DNA from: Cohnella panacarvi Gsoil 349
GTDB taxonomy: Bacteria; Bacillota; Bacilli; Paenibacillales; Paenibacillaceae
Assembly (NCBI RefSeq): GCF_000515335.1
Contig: NZ_KI911563.1
Coordinates: 903,598-967,597 of the forward strand
Direction of reading: 5' to 3'
DNA length: 64,000 bases
Shown: positions 32,032 to 40,072 of the stretch, one piece after another
Layout of the letters: the number at the start of each line of letters is the position of its first letter
How positions within the stretch are numbered: the stretch's first letter is position 1
Translations under genes and position numbers: made by a program
The notes under the pieces: generated by a model
Databases searched by the model: none
Seen by the model: the letters and a program-made list of their open reading frames with translations, nothing else
What the model was told of the DNA's origin: nothing

Positions 32032-32328
32032 TTAAGAACCGTATTCGCTTTGTCCCCACCAGAACAATCCGGCGACAAGCAACGTGAACAAGATCACGAG
32101 CGTTAAGTAGAACCCTCTCGAAAGCTGGCTTGCCTTGGGCGGGTGCACGATGGCTCGCGGAGGCATTCCGATCTCTGACAACCCTTGTTCGGCGGCTTCT
32201 TCCGCAATTGCCTCTTCCAATTCGGCCAACGTCAATTTGTCTTCCTGCGTATTCGCGCTAGCCGACGCATGTTGTTTGGCCGCGACGTATTTGTCCCATG
32301 CCGTAACGCGGTCGCCTTGCTCGTTCAT
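32032..32328 (-). CDS. hypothetical C-terminally anchored membrane protein
   Basis: A 98-aa protein: a soluble acidic N-terminal part with a glutamate-rich helix (LTLAELEEAIAEEAAEQ), then one hydrophobic segment (FYLTLVILFTLLVAGLFWW) near the C terminus. The ATG overlaps the stop of the CPBP protease gene (ATGA) and has GGAGGG upstream, so the two are coupled. It may be a partner of the protease. Unrecognised family. Confidence 0.7.
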   Translation of the reverse strand: MNEQGDRVTAWDKYVAAKQHASASANTQEDKLTLAELEEAIAEEAAEQGLSEIGMPPRAIVHPPKASQLSRGFYLTLVILFTLLVAGLFWWGQSEYGS

Positions 32329-32921
32329 GCTTTCTCCCTCCGAAGCCGAATGATACATCCCATGATGAAATCGATCAGGAAATGCGCGAGGATAGGCGTC
32401 CAGATCGTCCCCGTCCGAATCATCGCCCAACCTAATCCATAGCTAATGATAAATACGAGTCCCGTTGGGATCCAGTGTCGCAAATAGCGTACATGAATCC
32501 CCGCGAATACAATACTCGTCCAGTAAGGACCGAACGCGTGCTGCAGCGCCCCTCTGAATAACAGCTCCTCGCAGACGGAGATGATGGCCGCAAGCACCGC
32601 GATATGCCAGATGGGACGATCGCGAAACATTCGTTCGTTGATCCCGCCGTCATCCTGCGCGTCTTCCGGGACGAACTTGGATAGTGCAACGTTCGCGAGC
32701 AGCACCGCCAGTCCTAAACCGCCGCCCCATAACGCGAATTCGTAAGAGCCCGGCCATTCGAATAAAGCAATTAAGTTTCTACCCTGCAATAATACGACGA
32801 TTAAACCGATAATAAAAGTAATCGCCTGGGTGATGTACAAATTGATGAGCAGCAGCCGGTCGCTTAGCTGATCGGCCGTAACTTTGCGAAGCTTGAACTT
32901 GCGTATGTCGAATTTTTTCAT
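32325..32921 (-). CDS. CPBP-family intramembrane metalloprotease (CAAX-like)
   Basis: A 198-aa membrane protein with about six hydrophobic segments. The three CPBP motifs are seen: CEELLFRGAL (E-E-x-x-x-R) near residue 119, a histidine in FAGIHVRYL near 144, and HFLIDFI near 183. Such proteins mature prenylated peptides or protect from bacteriocins, and many have unknown targets. GAGG lies 5 nt before the ATG at 32921; the longer open frame has no support. Confidence 0.85.
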   Translation of the reverse strand: MKKFDIRKFKLRKVTADQLSDRLLLINLYITQAITFIIGLIVVLLQGRNLIALFEWPGSYEFALWGGGLGLAVLLANVALSKFVPEDAQDDGGINERMFRDRPIWHIAVLAAIISVCEELLFRGALQHAFGPYWTSIVFAGIHVRYLRHWIPTGLVFIISYGLGWAMIRTGTIWTPILAHFLIDFIMGCIIRLRREKA

Positions 32922-33021
32922 ATTTCCTCGGTTTAAGTAGATTTTTGTATGTTCAACGCATGCTTTTTTTTCTATACTTAATCTACCTACCTCATTCATA
33001 CCGTTGTCAAAGGAGCAGCCA

Positions 33022-33945
33022 ATGGAAAAGCGTGTTAAACGTTCCGAACTCACATACTCACTAGCGTTTCTGCTGACGCTCGTCTTAGCGGTCGGCGCCT
33101 TCTTCTACGGCGTCAAGGTGGGCACGGCCCGCGTCGAAAACAAATACGCCACCGAGGAGCAGCCTGCCGCGTCCGTCGCGCCGGCATTGCCTAACGCGTA
33201 TCAGCAGCAAGATCTCGTCTCGTTCTATCATACCGTATTTTTGCCCTACCGTGAATTTCAAAACGAGTGGTTCGCCACCGAAAGCAAGTGGCTTGCGGAC
33301 TCTTCCGCTGATCGCACCGCGGATTTGAACGGACTGGCGAAATCCGCCAAGAAAAAATACGACGCGATCAAATCCGTCGGCGTATCGAAAGCTTCGCCGC
33401 TGTTGGTCGATGCCCAGACGAGCTATTTGAAGAGCCTTAAGCTATTCTCGGACAGCTTCGCCGAAGTTGCTAAAGACGCCAACGGGCAGGCGGCCGATGC
33501 ATTCCTCGAAAGTCTGAGCGGGAACGCCTACTTCAAGGAAGGACGGGTTCAAGCTTTGTCCGGCCAAAGAGACTATTACGGATCCATGCTGAAATGGGCG
33601 GCCATGATCGACACCGACTTGCCTTCGGATTACGAAATCCCGGACATTCTCAGCTTGTCCAAGTGGAAGTCTCTTCCGCTTATTATTAAGCTTAAGGTAT
33701 CCGCCGACTATCTATCCGAGCAATCGGAGATGAAGCCGTTTACTCCGCAGGATTTAACGGTTCGGATCGATGATTTCATCAGCTCCGGACAAGCGGACAA
33801 GCGAAAGCTGAAGAGCTTCGGCGCGATCGCGGAGCTGCTGACGAGCGCCGACGGCGTCCGCAACGGCGATTTCCTTTCCATGAAAATCCGTTATTACGAG
33901 AACGAACAGCTTCCTCAGCTTCCGTTCTTCTTCTCCGACAAATAA
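33022..33945 (+). CDS. hypothetical membrane-anchored protein
   Basis: A 307-aa protein with one N-terminal hydrophobic helix (SLAFLLTLVLAVGAFFYGV) after a basic segment, so the bulk is probably outside the membrane. The rest is mainly helical and lysine/serine-rich, with no cysteines and no known motif. AAAGGAG lies 7 nt before the ATG. It is divergent from the CPBP protease gene and is followed by the serA promoter. Confidence 0.75.
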   Translation: MEKRVKRSELTYSLAFLLTLVLAVGAFFYGVKVGTARVENKYATEEQPAASVAPALPNAYQQQDLVSFYHTVFLPYREFQNEWFATESKWLADSSADRTADLNGLAKSAKKKYDAIKSVGVSKASPLLVDAQTSYLKSLKLFSDSFAEVAKDANGQAADAFLESLSGNAYFKEGRVQALSGQRDYYGSMLKWAAMIDTDLPSDYEIPDILSLSKWKSLPLIIKLKVSADYLSEQSEMKPFTPQDLTVRIDDFISSGQADKRKLKSFGAIAELLTSADGVRNGDFLSMKIRYYENEQLPQLPFFFSDK

Positions 33946-33982
33946 TGATCTGTCGCAAATCGCAATTGTCTTACATTTTTCA

Positions 33983-34011
33983 TTGCAATGCCTGTACCCT
34001 TGCTATAAAAT
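33983..34011 (+). promoter_or_regulatory. promoter of serA
   Basis: TTGCAA (33983-33988), 17 nt, TAAAAT (34006-34011); a TGC-TATAAA extended -10 reading overlaps. Transcription would start near 34018, giving a leader of about 135 nt. Confidence 0.68.
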
Positions 34012-34073
34012 AGTAAAGGTTATGGGAACCGAGACTACGCAATACATAGCATGCACCGTAACGTAATCGGAGT

Positions 34074-34130
34074 CACCCGAGGCGTACCGTTCGACCGCTT
34101 CTCGCGGACACGGAGGTCGAGGGTGTTTTC
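34074..34130 (+). terminator. terminator-like attenuator in the serA leader
   Basis: TCGACC (34091-34096) pairs with GGTCGA (34115-34120), extended by CACCC (34074-34078) with GGGTG (34121-34125), followed at once by TTTTC. It ends 24 nt before the serA start codon. The upstream leader could hold a competing structure; I found no T-box sequence or known riboswitch. Confidence 0.6.
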
Positions 34131-34153
34131 TATATTCCAAGGGGGGGTTCCAC

Positions 34154-35746
34154 ATGTTTAAAGTATTGGTATCGGATCCGATTAGCGATTTGGGGATTTC
34201 CTTGCTGGTCGAGGCTTCAGACATCTCCATCGACAAGAAAGTCGGCCTAAGCGAAGACGAGCTCGTAGCCATTATCGGCGATTACGACGCGTTGCTCGTT
34301 CGCAGCCAGACTCGCGTAACGGAACGGATCATGTCCGCCGGCAAGCAATTGAAAGTCATCGGACGCGCGGGCGTCGGCGTCGACAACATCGATCTTGACG
34401 CGGCGACGAAACGCGGCATCATCGTCATTAACGCTCCGGACGGCAACACGATCACGACTTGCGAGCATACTTTCGCGATGATGATGGCGCTCGCTCGCCA
34501 CATCCCGCAAGCGTACGCGAAGACGGTCGGAGGCGTATGGGACCGCAAATCCTTCGTTGGCGTAGAGCTTCGCAACAAAGTGCTCGGCGTTCTCGGAATG
34601 GGCCGCATCGGCAGCGAAGTCGCGGCTCGCGCGAAAGCGTTCGGCATGGAAGTGTACGGTTATGATCCTTTCCTTACCCAAGAACGCGCGGACAAGCTGG
34701 GCGTACGCCTTGCTTCCGTCGATGACGTTATCCGCGACGCGGACTTCATCACGGTTCACACTCCGTTGACGCCTGAAACGCGCCATATGATCGGTAAAGA
34801 ACAATTCGACAGAATCAAGCCGGGCGTTCGTATCGTAAACTGCGCGCGCGGCGGCATCATCGACGAGCAAGCGCTCGTAGAAGCCATCGATTCGGGCCGC
34901 GTAGCCGGCGCCGCATTCGACGTATTCGAAGAAGAACCGCCGGCGCCGGAGCATCCATTCCTTACGCATCCTAAAATCATCGTAACCCCTCACCTTGGCG
35001 CATCGACGATCGAAGCGCAGGAGAACGTCGCGATCGACGTGTCCGAGCAGTTGCTTCACATTCTGCGCGGCGAAGCGTTCAAAAACGCGGTCAATATGCC
35101 GCCGGTACCGGCCGACGTCCTGGCTAAGCTGGAGCCGTACTTCCTGCTCGGCAAGAAACTCGGCAGCTTCGCGGTTCAGATGGCGAACGGTCCGGTCAAA
35201 GAAATCGCGGTTACTTACGCAGGCGACCTCGCGGATGTCGACACGCAGCCGCTTACCCGCCACATCGTAGAGGGCGTTCTCGGCTTCCACCTCGGATCGG
35301 ATCAAGTGAACGTCGTTAACGCGATGCACCAAGCGAAGACGCGCGGCGTCAACATCGTCGTGACGAAATCCCAAGCCTCCAAAGGCTTCACGAACCAGAT
35401 CAGCGTGACGATCCGCACGGACAAAGAAGAACGTCTCGTCGCCGGTACGCTGCTGAACGGTTTTGGCCCGCGCATTACGCAAATCGACCGCTTCCCGGTC
35501 GACGTCGAGCCTCAAGGCCATATCCTGCTCGTGTCGCACCACGACAAACCGGGTATTATCGGCCGTGTAGGCACGATGCTCGGCAGCAACGAGATCAACA
35601 TCGCGACGATGCAAGTCGGACGCAGCATCGTAGGCGGCGCGGCGATCATGGTTCTCGGCGTAGACAAGGGCGTACCGAAAGAAGTCATCGAGCAATTAAC
35701 GAGCTTACCTGACCTGAACAAGGCGAAGGTCATTCACCTGTTCTAA
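34154..35746 (+). CDS. serA: D-3-phosphoglycerate dehydrogenase
   Basis: A 530-aa enzyme of the long (type I) form for the first step of serine synthesis. The Rossmann motif LGVLGMGRIGSEVA is near residue 147, the catalytic Arg/Glu/His are in NCARGGIIDE, DVFEEEPP and TPHLGAST. An ASB domain follows and the C-terminal ACT domain starts at HILLVSHHDKPGIIGRVG near 455, which usually mediates serine feedback. ATG with AAGGGGGGG 6 nt upstream. It stands alone on the plus strand under a leader with a terminator-like hairpin and ends with a strong terminator. Confidence 0.97.
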   Translation: MFKVLVSDPISDLGISLLVEASDISIDKKVGLSEDELVAIIGDYDALLVRSQTRVTERIMSAGKQLKVIGRAGVGVDNIDLDAATKRGIIVINAPDGNTITTCEHTFAMMMALARHIPQAYAKTVGGVWDRKSFVGVELRNKVLGVLGMGRIGSEVAARAKAFGMEVYGYDPFLTQERADKLGVRLASVDDVIRDADFITVHTPLTPETRHMIGKEQFDRIKPGVRIVNCARGGIIDEQALVEAIDSGRVAGAAFDVFEEEPPAPEHPFLTHPKIIVTPHLGASTIEAQENVAIDVSEQLLHILRGEAFKNAVNMPPVPADVLAKLEPYFLLGKKLGSFAVQMANGPVKEIAVTYAGDLADVDTQPLTRHIVEGVLGFHLGSDQVNVVNAMHQAKTRGVNIVVTKSQASKGFTNQISVTIRTDKEERLVAGTLLNGFGPRITQIDRFPVDVEPQGHILLVSHHDKPGIIGRVGTMLGSNEINIATMQVGRSIVGGAAIMVLGVDKGVPKEVIEQLTSLPDLNKAKVIHLF

Positions 35747-35765
35747 GCATCATAAGCTCTATGCC

Positions 35766-35818
35766 AAGGGCCGTATCGGCCGTCATCTCGGAGATGACGG
35801 TTGATACGGCCCTTTCTG
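35766..35818 (+). terminator. terminator of serA
   Basis: A long stem: AAGGGCCGTATC (35766-35777) with GATACGGCCCTT (35803-35814), plus an inner 11-bp stem CCGTCATCTC/GAGATGACGG, followed by TCTG. Confidence 0.85.
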
Positions 35819-35832
35819 TTTGCGTCTTATGT

Positions 35833-35928
35833 CCTTTACAACGATATCCCCTTCGCTCAGGATCGCAGGCAGGCTACCTCCCTTCTTCCCCCTCCCGCCC
35901 GTGCTTCCCCTGAACGAAGGGGATATCG
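35833..35928. repeat. inverted repeat with an arm dispersed elsewhere in the window
   Basis: A 20-nt arm (35842-35861) is the reverse complement of 35909-35928 with one mismatch and a 47-nt spacer. The left side, 35833-35863, is 31 bp identical (inverted) to 63187-63217. Both places are intergenic. The region from 35747 to 36159 has no gene. Confidence 0.85.
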
Positions 35929-35962
35929 ATAGAAGGTTGAGAGAAATAGCAACATATCGATA

Positions 35963-36128
35963 GTTATTAAGGAAGGATACGCCGCAAATAGAAGATTAAC
36001 TACGAAACGATAGTTATTGGAACGGGATTTTGACGTCCGGTCGATATTCGCTCCGAATAACTGCGCACTGTTGTTATTTGGACGATTCTCGTGATTTGTT
36101 GATGAAATAAATGCAGTTGGTTGTTATT
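35963..36128. repeat. degenerate repeats around GTTATT
   Basis: GTTATT occurs at 35963, 36013, 36073 and 36123 (spacing 50, 60 and 50 bp) in similar contexts (CGATAGTTATTrrgG twice, TTGTTATTTGGnCG twice). The sequence between is AT-rich and non-coding. Confidence 0.5.
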
Positions 36129-36159
36129 TGGTCGAACCCAATGGATGTACGAAAGCGTA

Positions 36160-36188
36160 TTGTAAATTTCTCTCAAAAGTGATATCAT
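36160..36188 (+). promoter_or_regulatory. promoter of the SPFH gene
   Basis: TTGTAA (36160-36165), 17 nt, TATCAT (36183-36188) preceded by TGA (extended -10), 42 nt before the start codon. Confidence 0.75.
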
Positions 36189-36230
36189 GTGAATATCAAA
36201 ATAAATTCATTCAACTCCGAGGTGTTGTCG

Positions 36231-37100
36231 ATGATCGAAAGAAAAGCATGGCATGTGAACGGATTTATTGCGGTGTTGGCCGCTCTTGCGCTTCTCGCGG
36301 GCGCGGTTGCTTGCTTCGTTAACGGAGCGCAAGACGAGCCGAATATCCCTCTTCTCGTCTTAGGCGCAATATTGACCGTGCCCGCTATTATCGGGCTATC
36401 CGCGCTCGTCGTCGTGCAGCCGAACCAAGGGAAGGTCATTACCTTCTTCGGCAAATATTCGGGCACCGTGCTCGAAAGCGGATTCTGGATGATCACGCCC
36501 TTCTCGACCCATCGGAACGTGTCGCTGAAAGTCCGCAACTTCAACAGCCAGCAGTTGAAAGTTAACGATGCCGACGGCAATCCGGTCGAGATCGCCGCCG
36601 TCGTCGTCTTCAAAGTCGTCGATACGGCCAAAGCGACGTTCGACGTAGACCAATACGAGAAGTTCGTGGAAATTCAAAGCGAGACGGCCATCCGGCATAT
36701 CGCCGCGCAATATCCGTACGACACGTTCGCGGACAACGACCGCCATTCGCTTCGCGGCAACGCGGACGAAGTCGCGAACGAGCTGATGGCGGATTTGCAG
36801 AACAGGCTGTCAATCGCAGGCGTCCGCATTCTCGAAACCCGTCTCACCCACCTCGCTTACGCCCAGGAAATCGCCAGCGCCATGCTGCAGAGACAGCAGG
36901 CATCCGCGATCGTCGCCGCGCGTCACCTCATCGTCGAAGGCGCGGTCGGCATGGTGGAGATGGCGCTCAAGCAATTAGAGGACAAGGGCATTGCCCTTGA
37001 CAGCGAACGCCGCGCGGCCATGACGAACAACCTTATGGTCGCGATCGTATCCGATAAAGGCGCAACCCCGATCATTAACGCGGGCACGCTGTACACGTAA
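36231..37100 (+). CDS. SPFH/band 7 domain membrane protein
   Basis: A 289-aa protein with two N-terminal hydrophobic segments (GFIAVLAALALLAGAVACFV and LVLGAILTVPAIIGLSALVVV), then the SPFH domain (PNQGKVITFFGKYSGTVLESGFWMI, NVSLKVRNFNSQQLKVNDADGNPVEIAAVVVFKV) and a helical C terminus with AQEIASAMLQRQQASAIVAAR. Such proteins oligomerise at the membrane and act as scaffolds. ATG 36231 with GAGGTG 6 nt upstream. It is followed after 12 nt by a small ribbon-helix-helix gene. Confidence 0.9.
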   Translation: MIERKAWHVNGFIAVLAALALLAGAVACFVNGAQDEPNIPLLVLGAILTVPAIIGLSALVVVQPNQGKVITFFGKYSGTVLESGFWMITPFSTHRNVSLKVRNFNSQQLKVNDADGNPVEIAAVVVFKVVDTAKATFDVDQYEKFVEIQSETAIRHIAAQYPYDTFADNDRHSLRGNADEVANELMADLQNRLSIAGVRILETRLTHLAYAQEIASAMLQRQQASAIVAARHLIVEGAVGMVEMALKQLEDKGIALDSERRAAMTNNLMVAIVSDKGATPIINAGTLYT

Positions 37101-37112
37101 GGGTGATGACGT

Positions 37113-37292
37113 ATCGCGAGCGATAAAAAGTCATTTCCCCTGCGCCTTGACCCCGAAATCTACCGAGCGCTCGAGCAATGGGCGTCCGACGAGTTCCGCA
37201 GCGTTAACGGGCACCTGGAGTTCCTTATACGCGAAGCGCTAAGGCAAGCGAACAGGCTGCCGAAGAAGCCGTCCCCTCCCCCCGAGGAATGA
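37113..37292 (+). CDS. Arc-type ribbon-helix-helix protein, apparently starting at AUC
   Basis: A 59-aa frame that reads (M)ASDKKSFPLRLDPEIYRAL, then EQWASDEFRSVNGHLEFLIR and EALRQANR. The strand-helix-helix layout with FPLRLD and SVNGHLEFLIREAL is the Arc/MetJ-type fold and is typical of small genes following SPFH genes. No ATG, GTG or TTG exists in frame between the preceding TGA (37107-37109) and the domain. The codon where homologues would have ATG is ATC at 37113, with GGTGA (37102-37106) 6 nt upstream, an ideal ribosome-site distance. Alternatives: a sequencing error or a mutated start (pseudogene), or a +1 shift from the short frame at 37106. Confidence 0.7.
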   Translation: MASDKKSFPLRLDPEIYRALEQWASDEFRSVNGHLEFLIREALRQANRLPKKPSPPPEE

Positions 37293-37294
37293 AC

Positions 37295-37332
37295 AAAGAA
37301 GCCAGTTGGGCGATTGCCCGGCTGGCTTCTTT
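37295..37332 (+). terminator. bidirectional terminator between the ribbon-helix-helix and MFS genes
   Basis: AAAGAAGCCAG (37295-37305) pairs perfectly with CTGGCTTCTTT (37322-37332), with an inner GGGC/GCCC stem. It has T-rich tails on both strands and can serve the convergent MFS gene as well. Confidence 0.88.
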
Positions 37333-37369
37333 AATGAACTTCCTAGAACAGATGAGAAGGATAGGGGTC

Positions 37370-38599
37370 TCACGTTTTATTTTTAACCAACAACGCAATA
37401 CCCAACTGCGTCGCGGCCAGCGCGACGAGAATGATCGGCAGCGCCGACGAAGTCACGTTCGAGGCGAATAGCACCTGCATCAGAATCGAGATGACCCGAC
37501 CCGCGCTTAAGAACGTCTCCCGCAGCACGACCGATTCGATCCGGAACAACCCTTTCAGCGGCAATCCGTCCATCAGCCGGTAATAATAAGAAGTCAACGT
37601 ATTGACGATGAGCGGCGCGAACAAAGAGTACGCGACCATGAACACGATGACGCTCCATAACCGGATATTAAGGAGCAGGACTAGCGTACTCGCGAATATA
37701 ACGAGCGAGGAGACGAACAAGTCCCTGCGAACGTGAGGCTGCTCTCTTCTTCTTGCGATATAGATACCGGTCAATATCGTAAGCAATGCGAAAAACACGG
37801 TCAAATACCCGACCTGGTCTTCGCGGCCGACGGTCTGAAACATGAGAATGTTCGGCAGGAACAACATCAGCCCTTGGAATAAGCCGAGCACGAAAAAGCT
37901 GATGAGCGACAGCAGCCAAAGACGGTTCCGCTTCATCATTCGGCCAGAGAAGTGCAGGAAGAACGAGCGATGGTGCGAAGGGATGCGAGGAATTCTAAAG
38001 CTGAACACCGAAGCTACCGCGAACAAGGCCGAAGCCGCCGCGAACGTAATGATATACCCGCGGAGCCCTTCGAACAGGCTGATCAGGAAGCCTGCCAGCG
38101 CGGGTCCGGCCAATCCGGCGGAGTTGAACACGACCATGTTGATGCCCAAGTAGCGCGAACGGTTGCGCGGGTCGGTCACGTCGTACTGAAGAACCAGATA
38201 CCCGACCCAATACAAGCCTAGCGCCATTCCGTTGAATAGACCGAACAGGACGTAATAGTCCACGACGTTGTCTTGAGCGATAATGACGGCTAAGTAGAAT
38301 AGCGCGATCATCATGATTCCGAGCCGGTACGTGACCATCCGGTCCCGCTTCTTGGCGATCCATCCCCCAGTCGCGAACGCAAGCGGAATAATACCGTAGA
38401 CGACAATATTAAAGATCCCGTTAATAACGAGATCTTCGGTTAGACGCCATAAATATAAATTCAAGAACAGTCCGGACATCGAAGCTCCGAACTGAAAACA
38501 ACCATGAATAAACAGCGCGATATACGCCTGTGTTGACAATCGTTCTTCCGGCGTACCGCTTCCAGCCGGCCATCGGCGCCATTGCTGCCATCTGCTCAT
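37370..38599 (-). CDS. MFS-type transporter
   Basis: A 409-aa protein with about 12 hydrophobic segments and the MFS loop features ATGGWIAKKRDRMVTYRLG after the second segment and RNRSRYLG near residue 150. The substrate is not evident; the family includes multidrug and sugar exporters. GGGGGATCTCC precedes the ATG. It lies 12 nt downstream of resE, so it is probably co-transcribed with the res genes. Confidence 0.85.
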   Translation of the reverse strand: MSRWQQWRRWPAGSGTPEERLSTQAYIALFIHGCFQFGASMSGLFLNLYLWRLTEDLVINGIFNIVVYGIIPLAFATGGWIAKKRDRMVTYRLGIMMIALFYLAVIIAQDNVVDYYVLFGLFNGMALGLYWVGYLVLQYDVTDPRNRSRYLGINMVVFNSAGLAGPALAGFLISLFEGLRGYIITFAAASALFAVASVFSFRIPRIPSHHRSFFLHFSGRMMKRNRLWLLSLISFFVLGLFQGLMLFLPNILMFQTVGREDQVGYLTVFFALLTILTGIYIARRREQPHVRRDLFVSSLVIFASTLVLLLNIRLWSVIVFMVAYSLFAPLIVNTLTSYYYRLMDGLPLKGLFRIESVVLRETFLSAGRVISILMQVLFASNVTSSALPIILVALAATQLGIALLVKNKT

Positions 38600-38611
38600 G
38601 GAGATCCCCCG

Positions 38612-40069
38612 CTACCGACGCGTCTGTTTCGTTGCTCTCTTGCGGCTCGCGACTACGGGCAACGTAATCGTGAACGTCGTTCCTTCTCCTTCGATGCTGT
38701 CCGCACGGATTTTCCCGTTATGCGCCTCGACCAAATTTTTCACGATCGCAAGCCCTAACCCGGTTCCGCCTACGGCGGATTCGCGTTTGCGCGCTTTATC
38801 CGCCTTGTAGAATCGGTCGAATATATAGGGCAAATCTTTGCGCGGAATTCCTTGACCTTCGTCGGCGATTTTGATCTCGATTACATCGCCCTTGCTGCCT
38901 GCGATCCGGGCCGCCGTCAGCGTGATGCCCTTCTCCGCTGGCGTATGGCGCAGCGCGTTGTCGAGCAAGTTCGTCAGCACCTGCTCCAGCCGGTCGCCGT
39001 CGGCCGATTCAAGCGTAAGCGACGGGTCTTCCCCGGAACGGCTAAACGCGATGTGCCTTTCCTTCGCCAGAGCGGAGAACTTGCGGTACACTCTGGCGAT
39101 CAACCCGTTCAAGTCAAGCTGCTGGAAGTTCATCTCGAGATGTCCGGCTTCCATTCTCGCGAGGTCGAGCAAATCTTTGACCAGCCGTCCCATGCGAAGG
39201 GATTCGTCATGAATGACCTGCACGAGCTCGCGCCGTTCCTCGGGCGAGGCGGCGATATCGTCGAGAAGCGCTTCGCTATAACCCTGCACCATCGACAGAG
39301 GCGTCCGGATTTCGTGCGAGACGTTCGCCACGAAGTCTTTGCGCATCTTATCGACGCGGAATTCTTCGGTTACGCTTCTTAGCACCGCTACCGCTCCGCG
39401 AACTTCGTCTTCGGACGCCAGCGGCGTCATGACGACCGACCAGACGTCGTCGTTCACGTGAACTTTGACGGTCAGCTCCTTGCCGCCCGATATCACTTGA
39501 CGGAAAGTGTCTCTCAGCGGACCCGGCACGCAGGCGAAAGCGTCGCTCTCCCCGTCGTCGGTCCATTCTTCCGCCGAGCTCCAATCGTCCAGCAAATGCC
39601 GGCCCTGCGGATTCGTCAGGATCGCGCAGCCTCCCGCGTCGAACGTGATGACCGCGTCGGTCATGCTTTTCAAGACGCTGCTGAGGTGGTCGCGCTCGTG
39701 CTGGATGTCGCGGATGAGCGTCTGCAGCTCCGATGCCATCAGGTTAAACGAATTCGCGAGCTCGCCGATTTCATCGGACGAACGGATCGCGACACGCGTC
39801 GTATAGTCGCCCTGCGTGACCTTGTTGGACGCGTCTTTCATCTCCCGCAAAGGCTGGGTAATCTTCGTGAGCAGGAAGAAGGCGAAAAAAGTCGTTAACA
39901 GAAAACCCATCAATCCCGCGTAAGTGAACAATCGCTTGATCTTCCCCGGGTCGGTGAACGTGAGATCGATATATTCGAGCAGGAACAGGCCGAGCGTAAG
40001 AATAATGACGGCCACTAAGCCGATAATCGTCAGCCATAGCTTGCCGACGACCGTTCTCCAGATCGCCAT
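38612..40069 (-). CDS. resE: sensor histidine kinase ResE
   Basis: A 485-aa kinase: two N-terminal transmembrane segments separated by only about 15 residues, HAMP (TKITQPLREMKDASNKV) near residue 68, PAS-like region, phospho-acceptor VSHEIRTPLS near 262, N box NLLDNALRH, G boxes DEGQGIP and GGTGLGLAI. It pairs with ResD to control respiration genes in response to oxygen or redox state. Assigned to ResE from the res gene order. It lies 3 nt downstream of resD. The extracytoplasmic loop is much shorter than in B. subtilis ResE (from memory, about 130 aa). Confidence 0.85.
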   Translation of the reverse strand: MAIWRTVVGKLWLTIIGLVAVIILTLGLFLLEYIDLTFTDPGKIKRLFTYAGLMGFLLTTFFAFFLLTKITQPLREMKDASNKVTQGDYTTRVAIRSSDEIGELANSFNLMASELQTLIRDIQHERDHLSSVLKSMTDAVITFDAGGCAILTNPQGRHLLDDWSSAEEWTDDGESDAFACVPGPLRDTFRQVISGGKELTVKVHVNDDVWSVVMTPLASEDEVRGAVAVLRSVTEEFRVDKMRKDFVANVSHEIRTPLSMVQGYSEALLDDIAASPEERRELVQVIHDESLRMGRLVKDLLDLARMEAGHLEMNFQQLDLNGLIARVYRKFSALAKERHIAFSRSGEDPSLTLESADGDRLEQVLTNLLDNALRHTPAEKGITLTAARIAGSKGDVIEIKIADEGQGIPRKDLPYIFDRFYKADKARKRESAVGGTGLGLAIVKNLVEAHNGKIRADSIEGEGTTFTITLPVVASRKRATKQTRR

Positions 40070-40072
40070 ACG

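Noticed and set aside
31730-32035. Repeat protein of 17-residue units encoded by the minisatellite
   Set aside because: Frame is open, but there is only a TTG start, no ribosome site and no promoter; kept as a question in the findings.
34012-34153. T-box or known riboswitch in the serA leader
   Set aside because: The T-box core (GGTGGnACCGCG) and the conserved cores of SAM, lysine, glycine, ZTP and THF classes are not seen.
34247-35695. Open frame of 482 codons antisense to serA
   Set aside because: Shadow of serA codon bias; no start signal and no protein motif.
37106-37126. Short frame MTYRER fused to the ribbon-helix-helix domain by +1 frameshifting
   Set aside because: No recognised slippery sequence; the AUC start at the correct distance from a ribosome site explains the data more simply.
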